A DNA stretch of 64,000 bases, taken from contig CM056724.1 in assembly GCA_029844215.1 (NCBI GenBank), positions 32,278,446 to 32,342,445 on the forward strand, in the 5' to 3' direction. The DNA is from Przewalskia tangutica (Eukaryota; Streptophyta; Magnoliopsida; Solanales; Solanaceae). Each line of letters begins with the position of its first letter. Within the stretch, counting starts at the first letter, position 1. Below, piece by piece: positions 22,524 to 34,193 of the stretch. Under the pieces are notes generated by a model. It worked only from the letters and a program-made list of their open reading frames with translations, was not told the origin of the DNA and did not search any database. Position numbers and translations under genes: made by a program.

Positions 22524-24923
22524 TGTCACGACTGCCCGGCTCGTGATCGTGCCTTACCCGGGCACCCAAGTAGTCATACATCAGAGTAATCAGCGGAATA
22601 TAAAAACAAAACATGAAACAGTTGTAAAATGAGACACAGTTTTTGTGAGAAAATGTCGCCTTTCGGCATATATATATAAACATAGTTTTGCAGTTACATC
22701 CCAACTATACAATAGGACTACAGACCTCTAAGAAGATAAACAACTATGGCGGGACAGGGCCCCGCCATACCCTAAATGTACAAAACTATATACAACAATA
22801 GGGAGATCATACCCAAACGTCGAGCCTCCGGAGAAGATGGAGCTCCTGACACCGAAGCAAAAAGATCCTAAGGATGTGGATCTAGCACCTGCTGCCCTTA
22901 CCGCGGCATGAACGCAGCCCAGAAGGAGGTCGATAACAGTACTAAGTATGTGAAATCAGAAAGCATCAAGTAAAATCAAAGTATTTAAAACCATTTGCAA
23001 ATACAACTAGCTTTAATCGCATAGTGCCACAACATAAACAAGAGCAAAATAGATATAATGTAACTGGTCTTTCCTAGGCCGCGAATGATCGAAGCAAGGC
23101 CAAACGCCCATAGTATCATTATGCGTGCCTAGTCCTGGACTTCCCGCAGTCCGCATAGGTCACCCACCGACCCGCATGAGGTATTCTCGTGACGGAGTAG
23201 CTAACCCCTGCATTCTCCGGACTCCCGCAGTCCGCATAGTCTCATACACCGCATAGTCACACAGACCGCATAGGGCATCCCCCGCATCGGGATAAAACAC
23301 CCGGAATGATCAATCCTGGAACTCCCGCAGCTCCGCATAGTCACATAGATCGATAGCCGTATAGACTCGCATCGGGTGGCAAGCCCTCGGTATAACAAGT
23401 CAGGGTAGGTGATATAATAACAAGATAACCGACTTACCGCTTAGCAACGTAAGCACAACAAGAATGACCCTCTTTCACAACATCACAAGACACTAACACA
23501 CGTAGCATCATAATATGTCTATTTATCAAACAATCTTACTACACCTTACAGAAATCAATACAAGGTTTTTATAAATAAATAAGTAAACAGTCCCTTTTAT
23601 CTTTCTTAAGTTGTTATACCTAACTTCCCATAAAGCTAGTATAACTCTTAAGCTTTTGTTTGAAAACCAAATATTTCTCTCGTTAAAAATGATTCGAGAT
23701 TCTTTTGAAATGCTTCAAGATCTTTATTATTCGTGCTTAAGTCAAAAGACATTGCCGTAATTATTATTCAGCTTAAGTCAAAAGACATTGCCGTAATTAT
23801 TATTCAGTTAACACACGACGCTCACCGCACTATATATATATTTAAAATATCATGCTCAAGAGTATAGGAAGAATCACATACCTTCTCGAAAAACCACCGC
23901 CAAGTCGAATATGTCGCGCAGAGAATCAACCTATAATAGTCGACACGCCTATCAACGCCTAGACTACTCAGAAATGATTCTAAGCAGAGGGTTCTCTATC
24001 CTACAGAAAATTGGGCAGCACTTCCCTACCCGTCAAGCTACTCAAGTCTACTGTAAAAACAGTCATATGTAAGTACAGTTCAATTATTTTCTTTAATATC
24101 CTTCAGTGTATCTTATACTTAAGTCTATACTATTCTTATATGTAATATCCAATTACAATAGAAGGACAAGAGTATTTACCTCGATAAGCCCAAAATTATC
24201 CAAGTATAAACGTCGATCTTGAGCGAGGTTTAGCTCCTAATTTGCACGCTCTGATAGCTCCAAGAAACCCTTAGAAGTTCTACACAACTTCTACTAAAAT
24301 ACTATAAGGGATTTGGGCTAGGGTATTTTGGAATAGTGACTATACTTGGAAGACAACTTTCTACCGGGGGTTTCGCCAGAGCTACTAGGCTAGGGGAGAG
24401 GTGTTTCGCCAAGGCCTTCCAAGAGGGAGTGTTGGACGAAAACACAACAAGAGAGGGGGAAGGATTTTCAAGACTTGGAGAATGGATTTGTGGATGAAGA
24501 AAACCTTCAAGTTAGAGGGGTATTTATAGGCCAACCAATGGCAAAGATGAAGCCAAGTGCTATGCAAGTGTAGGGTGAGGATTTAGGCAAGTGTCCTTAT
24601 CCATCTACTACACAAAAATATCCTACCAACTCCTTGACAAAACAAGCCACCATTCGTCCCCTTTACCGCCCAAACATCCTCCAATTAGAGGGTGACAAGT
24701 GTCGCCCTCTCGTTGGTCCAAAATGTTTCGTCTCTCGGAAAAATCCGCAAAAATTATAAATGACATAGCCGGAATTTTCCCTTCGTAAGTTTTGTAAAAC
24801 GTTTCGTCGGAAAACGATTCTTTTAGTGAGTTGTGTACTAATTTTCGTCCTTAATGCCTAACTAAGGCTAAACTTTTGTACGTACGCCCCTACGTACATA
24901 CTCTGGAAATACGGGGTATAACA
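22524..24923 (-). repeat. T 5' LTR (right copy), 2,400 bp
   Basis: Pairs with 15,096-17,554 and is bounded by TGTCACG and TAACA. The TATA motif is at 24,521-24,528. It differs from its partner by short changes clustered at CAG/CTG, two against three 37-bp units and shorter G runs. Confidence 0.95.
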
Positions 24924-24928
24924 CCCAC

Positions 24929-24959
24929 TTACTAAAAATCACCCTCCTTACTTTCATCG
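24929..24959 (+). repeat. Z left LTR, final 31 bases
   Basis: The sequence ttactaaaaatcaccctcct through tttcatcg continues the left LTR after element T and matches 52,853-52,882 in the right LTR. Confidence 0.85.
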
Positions 24960-24962
24960 GAT

Positions 24963-24975
24963 TGGTATCAAAGCC
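24963..24975 (+). promoter_or_regulatory. Z primer binding site, tRNA-iMet type
   Basis: TGGTATCAAAGCC starts three bases after the LTR end. It matches the complement of the initiator tRNA-Met 3' end (TGGTATCAGAGCC) with one mismatch. Confidence 0.85.
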
Positions 24976-25209
24976 AAGTGTTCCTGTCACATGCATCAAT
25001 GTTATGGCTTACTCAAAACAAGAGTATTGGAGGATCACAATTGACGTTTTGGTCGAACATGCTCAAGCCATAAGAAAGGAACTTGTGGATCATGCGGTGA
25101 TAAATAATGTTAAATCCGGGGTTGTGAAAAATAGCCCAAGACATGAAGATTTAGTATTCCAACATATGTTGGAGGATCAACTGGAAACACATGAGGAGAC
25201 TCGAAGGGT

Positions 25210-25809
25210 TAAAACTCTTTTACATACGATGTAAAGTAAAAGATAGAGTGTGTAACATGATTATTGATGGAAGAAGTGGTGTCAACTTGGCCTCTGTGGA
25301 AATAGTGGATAAGTTATAACTACTCACCCACAAGCATCCTAACCCGTACACTCCAATGGGTGAACCAAGACGAAAAGCAAAGAATCATAAGACAAACTCT
25401 TGTTAGCTTTCGAATTGGAAAATATGAAGATAAGGTATTGTGTGACATGCTCCCTAATGATGCATGTCATATTTTATTGGGGCAACCATGGCAACTTGAC
25501 ACAAAGGCACAACATTATGAAGGAAGGAATACTTATTTCTTTCGAAAACATGATAAGAAAATCCGACTAGTGCTTATGTCACCTAGTGATGTGAAAGACT
25601 TGAGAATTCGACGTGCAAAGAAGTGTGAAGCAGAAGCCCTATCCAATAAGGGGAGTCCTATGGATTCATTGACATGCAAGGAAAGGGAGAACAATGCGGA
25701 AGTTACATTGGAAGATACCGATATGAAGGAACTTGCGAATGATCTTACATCCGGAACACCACCAATGAAAGATAGTGAACTTGCTCTTGATTTATTTTCA
25801 AGAATCTAA
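25210..25809 (+). pseudogene. Z retropepsin and linker remnant
   Basis: One frame gives CKVKDRVCNMIIDGRSGVNL, matching the Gypsy protease opening (family pattern VCN(V/L)IIDGGS...N(V/A)AS) with the catalytic Asp kept. After a stop near 25,317 and a frame change, a 149-codon stretch from 25,360 has RQTLVSFRIGKYEDKVLCDM and HILLGQPWQLD, the C-terminal half of the same domain. It then runs into an unrecognised charged linker. The preceding 24,962-25,234 frame (90 codons) may be a gag relic but shows no zinc knuckle. Confidence 0.8.
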
Positions 25810-25926
25810 TTGTCTACTCACCAAGACTATGGATGTCAAAAACAAGACTTGTTGGTATCAAAATAACATGAAAAATGGCACACTTGTGTTACCACCCAAG
25901 ATGGGTCCGAATGTAAAAATGCAAGT

Positions 25927-26499
25927 GTGGTAAGAAGCTTACATGTCTCAGATTCTTCATATCCTCATGCCACCAGAAATTATGGTGCCTTTACTGCCCT
26001 TATTTCGACCATTGAGCCACTAATTAAAATCGAACATGATGCTAGAAGAATCAGGATTGGTCCGGTCTTAATTCAAGACCAAATGTTCATTACTTTCTCT
26101 AGTCCCTGGCTATTGTACAAGGAATTTTACGTCATGGGGTACTTGGTCCATGGGGAATGTTTGACTTGGCTTGTGTTCGGAGAATTGGGCTTAGCTATAC
26201 TTAAAGAAGGAACGAACAATCTTATGCCATGGACGGACCGTCCTTGCAAGATATTGGCCTCCAAAATCGAGCATGATTTGTATGAAGGACTTGTGAGGCC
26301 ATTTGAGTTGTGCAACGTTACAAAATCTTCCATGATCATCATGCACAAGATGCTACAATGGTCCATGGGCTACACCACATCATCCGAAGGCATGCGTGCT
26401 AATCCAACCATGGTGGAATCTAGCCAAAGATATCCTGAGCCTACAGGTATAGTTGCGGCAAATATATTTTTTGGTCCTGCTTCTTTTCCTCATCATTGA
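25927..26499 (+). CDS. Unrecognised 190-codon open frame inside Z
   Basis: An ATG-started frame runs uninterrupted for 190 codons between the protease and RNase H relics of Z. I recognise no family. It has no zinc finger, no repeats and no clear signal peptide. Hydrophobic stretches near residues 65-90 (for example FYVMGYLVHGECLTWLVFGE) are short. It could be a diverged polyprotein fragment, acquired sequence or chance. Its intactness in an otherwise ruined element is the only odd point. Confidence 0.3.
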   Translation: MVRSLHVSDSSYPHATRNYGAFTALISTIEPLIKIEHDARRIRIGPVLIQDQMFITFSSPWLLYKEFYVMGYLVHGECLTWLVFGELGLAILKEGTNNLMPWTDRPCKILASKIEHDLYEGLVRPFELCNVTKSSMIIMHKMLQWSMGYTTSSEGMRANPTMVESSQRYPEPTGIVAANIFFGPASFPHH

Positions 26500-26970
26500 A
26501 TGCAGGGATATTGTGACCTTTCTGCCCCTATAAACAAACTAATGAATAAATATAAGTATGAATGGTTCCGAGGAGCAACAAGATTCCTTGAAGCCTTGAA
26601 GAGAAAGATTTTGGAAGCTTCGATCCTAACTAATACCAAGCCGTGAAAAGCCATTGGGAGTTGAACGTGAAGTAATTATAGGTGTCATATTTTTCTCTAG
26701 CACAAAGTTAAGTGGTGCGCCGTATCATTCTTCTACCTATGGCAAGGCATCATGTCTTATGGAATCCGAGATCCAACATGAGCATCATGAGAAGTCAAAA
26801 CTAATTGTCTTGTATTCGAATCCGTATTTGGCAAGTTTAGAAGAAGGATCTTACAAGATGAAACTTTCGGACTTGTCCAATGATGGAAATATTGGATCAA
26901 CACTTGTTAATGAATGTTCATTTCCACAATTAGACGACACGAATTTGAGGGCAAATTCTTTCAAATAAGG
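26500..26970 (+). pseudogene. Z RT-thumb/RNase H and polyprotein-tail relics
   Basis: One frame has SAPINKLMNKYKYEW followed by FLEALKRKILEASIL, the RT-RNase H junction wording of Gypsy elements (family pattern APLT.L.KK..F.W...AFE.LK..L..AP.L). After a stop and frame change, GVIFFSSTKLSGAPYHSSTY matches the RNase H start (family pattern GAVLSQ...KL.GA..NYSTYDKE). The end LRANSFK then a stop and GG resembles the DLRTNPFEEGGND close of chromovirus polyproteins. RT palm and integrase core are absent, showing a large internal deletion. Confidence 0.7.
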
Positions 26971-26976
26971 GGAGAT
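26964..26976 (+). promoter_or_regulatory. Z polypurine tract
   Basis: aataaggggagat abuts the TGATGAAAG start of the right LTR, the expected place for the plus-strand primer. Confidence 0.75.
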
Positions 26977-28041
26977 TGATGAAAGAAATCACACTGACTT
27001 AAACTCTCAACCCAAGTCGAGAGGTTCTTTACTAAGAGTGCCAACGATGACCCGTCAATCTACACTAATATTTCTCAAATGGCATGGAAAATGGAATGGA
27101 GTTGGAGTTGTCACATGAAGATCTAGGAAGCGAGTTTTTATTCAGCCTTTATATGTTGGTCTTGGCCGAAGATCGTGTTTTCTTTTAGCTTATCTTTTAG
27201 CTCTTAGCGTAGGACACAATTAATAGGTCATGTAAAGGGTGACAAGGCCGAGAGTCTTCCAATAAGGTGACTAAGCCAAAAGGTCTAATAAATGGATGAC
27301 TAGTTCGTGAGTTGGAGGACAAAGTGGCAAGGACAAGAGACATCTAGAAAATTGGGCTTTCAAGGAAGAATTTATGAACTAACAAGTTCATGTATTGACT
27401 ATATTGAAGACTTCAAGGTCGTCCAAAGGGAGAGGAAGAGTTGACCGAAATGGTTCATCAAACAAGTGCAAGGAATGGAAGCTTCTAAACTAGTTCCAAG
27501 AAGATGAAGTCTTAAGAAGCCACTACTTGGAATCCACAAAATGAGTGTGAAAGATTCATTCTTTGTCCTGACATTTCCCATTGTCTTGGTTTGGTCGAAA
27601 CACCCTTGGTCACCAAGTAAACCCAAGCATGTTCCCATTTATTGCCACTAGGCCGAAATTGTCATATACTTTGTGTCATTTAGTTTGCCTTCTAGAATAT
27701 TCCACGTTGTACTATAAATAGGACCCTTAGAATTTGTAAATATGAAATTTGATTGAGATATAAACTTGAGTTTTACTCATTTGCTAAGTTATTCAACTTG
27801 TGTGTTGTTTATCTTAGTTGGTTCTGTGTGAGTCAATCCCTTTGGTGTAAGTTGAAGCTAGGACTGTGTGACCTAGTTAAACTCAAGCTAAGATTTCCCT
27901 TTGGTGTAAGTCTTGGTTAGGACTATGTGACCTAATCAATACCCAAGCTCGAGGAACCCCCTTAGTGGTAAGCGAACGTTGGAACTGTGTGGACCAACCT
28001 AGGCTAAGCTTTGGGTTACTAAAAGGGCTTCCGATCACCCT
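26977..28041 (+). repeat. Z right LTR, first part
   Basis: Matches 13,394-14,480 with substitutions and several deletions. It carries the conserved TATAAATA at 27,713-27,720. It stops at accct where element X enters and resumes at 52,249. Confidence 0.92.
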
Positions 28042-28819
28042 TGTCAGGACCCGAACACCGGGCCTGCGACTGGTGCCCTATCTGGGCATCCTTCTACCCA
28101 TACAACACAAGTAACCCGCGGAAGATAAATAACACTCATTATTTTTTTTTGCAAAGGCAAAGCCGTCAAGGCTGCCATAATATATAACACCCGAATGGTA
28201 CTACAACTGTACAAAAATATAAATACAACTCACGCAAGTACATCCCACATATGAATACAGACCTCTAAGAGTTTTGACTGTTAACTCTGACGGGATAAGG
28301 CCCCGCCGTACCCCTGAATATACCTAGCCGTAATGGAAGACCTGTGTTAAAATGACAAGCTCCGGAACATTGGAGCTATCCCAAAACGCTGAACAAAGAT
28401 TCTAAGCTCGTGGATCACCCAACTGAGTACCTAATACATGCGGGCATGAACGCAGCCCCCCGAAGAGGGTCAGTACAACAAGGTACCAAGTATGTAACCA
28501 TGAAGTACAGTAAAAAAGATCATAATTGTACAAAAGAATGACAGGGACAAGTATGAAAATCAAATACTAGATCCTACCGTGCCAAAAATAAGAGCCAACT
28601 GTACCTTGTATCATTGTACTGCACTCATCGCATCATCAGACATCAGATTGCATTCACTGCATTTCATCAGACACTGTACTATTATATCACTGTATCACTG
28701 TACTTTATAAAAATGATTCAAATGTATCCTTTTAAAAATAAGATTACCGTGCCCACGGTACTTCCTTTTAAAAATGAGAGTCATGTCAAAATTAAGAACG
28801 TCTGTCCAATAAACAAATA

Positions 28820-29222
28820 CTGTCATGCGAGGTACGACATGTCCCGGCCCATTCTGGGACTCGGTGTAACACTCTATAAGTCACGCAAGGTACGACATGT
28901 CTCGGCCCATTTTGGGACTCGGTGTAACGCTCTATAAGTCATACAAGGTACGACATATCCCGGCCCATTCTGGGACTCGGTGTAACGCTCTATAAGTCAT
29001 GCAAGGTACGACATGTCCCGGCCCATTCCGGGACTCGGTGTAACACTCTATAAGTCATGCAAGGTACGACATATCCCGGCCCATTTTGGGACTCGGTGTA
29101 ATGTGCTATAAGTCAAATAAGGTACGACATGTTCCGGCCCATTCTGGGACTCGGTGTAATGTGCTGTAAGTCAAATAAGGTACGACATGTTCCGGCCCAT
29201 TCTGGGACTCGATGTAATGTAA
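28820..29222. repeat. 59-bp tandem array in X LTR, about seven units
   Basis: Units read gtcatgcaaggtacgacatg, then tcccggcccattctgggact, then cggtgtaacactctataa. Adjacent units differ by a few bases. Units are contiguous without spacers, so this is an LTR minisatellite and not a CRISPR array. Confidence 0.9.
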
Positions 29223-29621
29223 AGGACTGTACACCTATAGCTATCACCAGCAACTATGTACAATCTAAATCATCTTTGACTCTCATTAGCACAATTAGAA
29301 TGAACTATTTTTTTAGAAAAACTCAAGGCATTATCAAACGAATATGTAAACAACTTTCCTTTTATAAAACCCAAATTACTATCAAGGGAAAATATCACTA
29401 AGGATTAGGATCCGCTCAGTTTATAAAGATCAAGTCAAGTATAGGATTCACTCGTCGTTTGTACCAACTCGATAATCTAATTCGTCTCGCTCCTCTGGAT
29501 AACATTATGGAAACATTTGCATGGTGATAACGGATCCGAATTTCCAAATTAATCCATTTTATGAGCCATTAGGTTATATATTAATAATGATCTTATCTAA
29601 TCAGCTGTGAACCTAGAAATT

Positions 29622-30937
29622 TGATGCGCGATTTAATGTACACACTTTAACGCAAGTGCACGTTGTCGACTCAAGTAATATAGTCTTGAAGACCGAGTTA
29701 TCGTCTTCAGGGATTAGTGCTCAAGTACTAATTATCTATCATTTGTTATCTATTTGGTAACCGATATTTGAGTTGTTGATTATAACTAACAATTATAAAG
29801 ACTAATTAACTATGTGTTTACTTCAGTGATGATGGAAATAGGGCTTCCAAGTCTCCTCAACTATCCGCTTATATTACTTATTAATGCAATAAATTATGGT
29901 TCTTCTTCTTTTGGAGATAGCAGGTGTACTAATTCGTTTTATACTCCCGTTAAGGCTATATAAACACTCAACCCTAGTAGCGCTCCTTTCTACCTTTCGG
30001 TGATAAGGATGACTCTATAGGAGGATTAAGAACAAAAACTCTGTTAACGTTTACGCAAGTAATTTAGGTATTTAAACCCCCGTTAACGCTACACAAGTAA
30101 TTGAGGTATTTTCATCCCCAATTCGACCTATTATTACCCAACTACAGAATAGTCACAACCTCCTCCTTTCGAAGTTTGATTAGAAATCATATAATGATCA
30201 AGTAATTACCAAGCATTCAAAACAACTATTGGATAAATCTCAACAATAAGAAGAACAACTATAAACATGCATTAACTCATAAAATAAGGTTCAAGTGAAT
30301 TGACATGGAAAGCCCTATATTAGAATTAGTTCCTAGTCATAGACATGACAAGAACTAATTCAATATCCAACATAAAAACTGAAATAAAGTAAAAGAAAGA
30401 AAAGAAATTACTAAGTAATGGTCTCCAATCTTCAACTCCAAGAAGTGTTGTGTTTGTGCAAGAAAGGGAACCCTTAAAAACTGCCTAGGGTTCTCTTTTT
30501 ATAGCTTCAAAACCACCCTTAATGTTTTCCTTTAGGCCTGACCCATAGAATCGTCAAAAACCTGATTTTTCCCGCGCCGCGGCCGCTCGCGCATCGCGCG
30601 CGCGCTGAACTTCAAACTCTCTGATGATGAGGCGCCGCGGCTCTATAATTCTGCTGTTCGAGGCGCGCGCTGGAACTTCGATATTGGCGCCGGCGCTCGC
30701 CCGTTGGCCGGAGAGGCCATGCGCCAGAATGTCTCTGCTGTTCGCCACTTTCTCGCATTTTAAGCTCCGGAACCTCCACTTTTGCCCTCTTTTCGCTCCT
30801 TTTCCGCCAAAGAGCCATTTTAACCAAGTTGACTCAAAAGAAAGAAAATATATCCTAAGACGACACGTATTTGTACAAAAAGGGACAAAAGACTTACTAA
30901 AAATGACTCAAAAAGTGTATATAAAATACACTGATCA
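29622..30937 (-). repeat. A 3' LTR (left copy), 1,316 bp
   Basis: Near-identical to 36,877-38,208 apart from the GC-rich island. On the minus strand CTATAAAAAGAG (core at 30,496-30,503) is a good TATA box, also present in the partner at 37,759-37,766. Confidence 0.93.
30570..30735. repeat. GC-rich gcgccgcg island in A left LTR
   Basis: A cluster of ccgcgccgcgg, ggcgccgcgg and ggcgccggcgc words stands out in an AT-rich element. The same position in the right LTR (37,832-38,005) and in both B LTRs has an island with different spacing. Confidence 0.7.
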
Positions 30938-32140
30938 AATACCCCCAAACTTAACCTTTGCTCGCCCTCGAGCAAAGATCAAAAGAAAGAAATAAAGACT
31001 CAAGGAAAAAAAAATAGAAAGACTCAATGACATTGATCACTTTGCTGCATTGGTGTTACTTAGAAAAACATGAAGATTAGCAGAATAATATGCAGGAACA
31101 TATAGCATGAAATTTTAGCACTCTAAACACATTAAGCTAGATATTTCGCAAACTCATTTTTATCATGCTTAATGGAAGTCAAAATATTGAATCATGCATG
31201 TTAATTTCAAAAATCATATGGCATTTTTACTTGCTATTCTCCACTAATCATGGATATGCATCTAAGAGATCTTCAGGACTTTTCAGGGTTGTAATGTAGG
31301 CTTAGGCATGGGTAGGTAAAAATAGGCATTTAGGCTCATTTTTGTGTACCATAAGCTCTTTAGCTTTTCAATGTTTCCCTTTTCTTTTGATTCTTTCCTT
31401 CACTTCAAATCTATTTTTCCCCTCTTTTGTTTTGAGAGCGTGAAGTGTATTATAATAACAAGTACCCCCAAACTTAGGCTTTTGCCTATTTCTTATAATT
31501 TTTTTTTATTGGGGTGCATCAATCTTGTTTGCTCTTTTTGTCTCTTTTTTAACACATTCTATTCCAACTATTTCACATTTTTACTTATGGCACAAGTATG
31601 GAAATATAGGGTGTCAAAGAAAAAGTTCAATTTTTAGGCTCAATGGGGCTGACTAGGGATATTTTTAATGTCAGAGATAGAAAAGAGTGGTAAGAATTGG
31701 CTAACAAAGAAACGCCTGAGTCATCTCCCTAACATGCATATCCTAACTATTTCGCCTCAAATAGCAAGCAATCATAACACATAGGTTTTAATCATTTACA
31801 ATGCACAATTCAATTAGAAACTCCAAATAGACAGATTTCATGAGTTTTTGGCATATTTAACCTAAGTGTTTAGATAGTTGTTTTTAATTCCATTACATTA
31901 TTCCACCTTACTTCACTAGGTGTTTCTAGTAACTACAGCATGCATGATCTTTGACAGACAATTATGACTCAAAAGAAAAAAAAATTGACTCACAAATACA
32001 CAAAAACAATCAAAAAGACTCAAACATACTATAACAATAAGACACAAATAAGACACCCCCCCAAACTTAAATCAGACATTGTCCCCAATGTGTGCAAAAC
32101 TCAAAGACAATAAAAGAAAAAACACTTACAAACTTGGTTT
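30938..32140 (-). other. A 3' noncoding region with repeated PPT-like motif
   Basis: The polypurine tract AAGTTTGGGGG (minus strand; 30,942-30,952) sits against the 3' LTR. The same 11-mer recurs at 31,465-31,475 and 32,058-32,068, and once more upstream of the PTP ORF at 33,359-33,369. No coding region is evident; a 97-codon plus-strand frame is low-complexity Phe/Ser. The region matches 41,588-42,790 in element B. Confidence 0.7.
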
Positions 32141-33271
32141 AAAATGGTGGCGGTGGCGGTGGCATTGGATAGTGCATTGACCACTGGTTGAACAAGGAAC
32201 TCATCTCGTTAATTTGCTTCCTCATTTCTTGTTGTCCTTGTATCACCGTGTCCAAACTCTGCATCATCCTTATCTGATTCTAGAGTAACTTCTCCATCAT
32301 GGGCACTAAAGGTTCTGATTCTGTGGGTGTCTGGTGGCTGCTTCCTGCCGCATATTGAGCCTCTATCTCATGCTCATCTTCGTCCATGGCGGCCTCTGCT
32401 GCTGCTGGTGGTGGTGCTGGTGCTCTTCTTCTTGTTGCTGGGGGACTTGGGTCTGGAAAGGAGTGCATTATCCCATATGACACAGGCAGTTGGTTTCTCT
32501 CACGAGTATCAGTGGGTAGGGTTGGGACCCCATTTATGGCGCATAAACTTGTAATAAGTGAGTCATGTCCCAACCCACCTGTTGTTACCAACCTGCTGGT
32601 CTCTTCAATACTTTGCACTATCTCCTTTCCCACATCAATCGCCTTCCCGCCATAATTCCATATATCAATTTGATCCTCGCTCTCGCACTCGTAAAGTGCG
32701 TTGATGGAATCGACGGCATCGACGTAAATACAACAACCCTTGGTCGCTGTTGAATCGACACCGCCGCCTCTTGACCCATTTCTGCAATATCAAACGCAAT
32801 TTCGTGATAGCTCACTGTGCTTGCGACGGTATCCCAGTCGATGATGTTGGTGTTTCTGGACCATGTTCTGAAGTAGCTTCGGTCATCACCTCTTTCCTCA
32901 ACATCAACTATTTCTAATGTCGCATTGACCGCTTCTGCCGTCACAGGCACATATTTTCCCCTCACAAAGCATCCATTGCCCACCTTCTCCGAAAGATTAG
33001 CATAAAATTCACGCACCATCAATGTGTTCATGGGTGTTATCTCTTCCGGTTTACAAATCTTTTTCACCTCATCATCTCAATCATCGCCCGAATGGGCTCA
33101 TAGACATCCTCCTCCCAAGCGAATCCCTTTGATAGTCCATTCCCCTTTCAGGGATTAAGGGCCTAGTACTAAGCTTTTGTATCTTTCATGAGCTTGTTGG
33201 CTAATAAACCTAGTATCATCGTATTGAGGGGCTGAGGTGGATGTGGAGGCTCTTCTCTTTCTGGCAGACAT
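32141..33271 (-). pseudogene. Plant-transposon-protein (PTP)-like ORF of element A
   Basis: The minus strand starts at ATG 33,271 with MSARKRRASTSTSAP and YDDTRFISQQAHERYKSLV, the opening I associate with plant 'putative plant transposon protein' ORFs. After stops between 33,160 and 33,070 a 149-codon stretch has MNTLMVREFYANLSEKV, CFVRGKYVPVTAEAVNATL, YFRTWSRNT and KLIYGIMAG. A frameshift near 32,640 leads into GKEIVQSIEETSRLVTTGGL and SLITSLCAINGV. The tail is Ala/Pro-rich with a predicted coiled segment (QGQQEMRKQINEMSS) and a PPPPPP stretch. Function of the family is unknown. Element B has the same gene at 42,795-43,910. Confidence 0.72.
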
Positions 33272-34193
33272 GTTTAAATCACTTTTTGCAGCGTTTCCTT
33301 AGTATCACAGATGTTACCCAACACTATCACCCAACAACTAGCAGCTACGACACTATCACCCCCAAACTTCAACTCCTGCACAACACCCACACTCACCTCC
33401 TAGACTCCTCTTTGAAATTTCACAACCAATTTTCAATATCCCAACAACTTCACAGATACAATACTCCTCCAATCTAACACCTCCTCTTACTACAGTAAAA
33501 TTTTCAAAAAAAAAATGAAGATTACCTTTTTGACGGTGTTCTTCAAGGTTTTCTTGCCTCTAATGGTGATTTGAGGTAATGAGATGAGGTTTGTTGGCTA
33601 AGATGGTTAATGTTTTAGGGAATTTAAGAGCTTTGGTTGTGTTTGGGTTTGGGTTTGGGTTTGGGTTATGGGAGAGTTTTAGGTAAAGTATGGATTTTTG
33701 TGGGTTTAGTGGAGAAGAAGGTTTAGGTTTTTGATTTGGAATTGGGGAAAATCGGGTTTTGGGAGTCTTTTAATTTCTGGATTTCCGCCGCGCGCGTTCG
33801 CACTTAGCCATGCGGCTGCCCAATTTATCGCTTCTTCGGAATTTCGCCGCGCCAGGCTCTCGGGCGCCGCGACTCTTAGACTTGGCAATTTTTCTAGATT
33901 TTTGGCGTCGCGGTCCTGCTCCTGGGCGCCGCGGCGCTTAAACTTCAGCGCCTTTATGCTCTTTACGCCGCGTCTCGCCTCTGAAAGCGCGGCCATCCAT
34001 TTTTCTCGAAATCGCTATTCTTCGATTCCGCCTCCAATTTATCGCCTACACTGTCAATCACAACACAAACACTACCTCCGCGAGATCGTTTTAATAAAAC
34101 TAACTATATTAAAGTAAAATAAATCAAAATACCTGGGTTGCCTCCCAAGTAGCCGTTCTTTAACGTCTTTTAGCCGGACGCAAGTTCCTTAAC
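33272..34193 (-). other. A spacer between protease and PTP ORF
   Basis: Here an Athila element would carry RT, RNase H and integrase, but nothing of them is visible in any frame. Instead there is a ggtttgggtttgggtttggg tract (33,640-33,666) and a gcgccgcg island (33,781-33,995). One AAGTTTGGGGG copy lies at 33,359-33,369. Confidence 0.6.

Larger units (their letters stand above)
15096..24923 (-). mobile_element. Tekay/Del-type chromovirus T (Ty3/Gypsy), full length
   Basis: LTRs at 15,096-17,554 and 22,524-24,923 are bounded by TGTCACG...TAACA. The 5-bp target duplication cccac flanks the element (15,091-15,095 and 24,924-24,928). Read on the minus strand the order is gag, protease, RT, RNase H, integrase, chromodomain, the chromovirus order. 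Protein wording (ALIDPGST protease, FIDDILVYS RT, HPGSTKMYHDLR integrase finger) fits the Tekay/Del lineage. Frames break repeatedly, partly at CAG/CTG sites that may be sequence errors. Confidence 0.95.

Noticed and set aside
13394..28041. Z interpreted as a simple LTR element ending at 28 kb
   Set aside because: The right LTR stops mid-way at accct and resumes at 52,249 with the same duplication; the true right end with acatc is at 52,882.
28820..29222. Regular 59-bp repeats that could suggest a CRISPR-like array
   Set aside because: Units are contiguous with no unique spacers, lie in a plant LTR and have counterparts in related LTRs; it is a minisatellite.
32327..32655. Plus-strand frames with Leu/Val/Ala runs resembling membrane segments
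   Set aside because: They are antisense to the Ala/Pro/Glu-rich tail of the PTP ORF, where ggtggtgctggtgctctt codes on the other strand.
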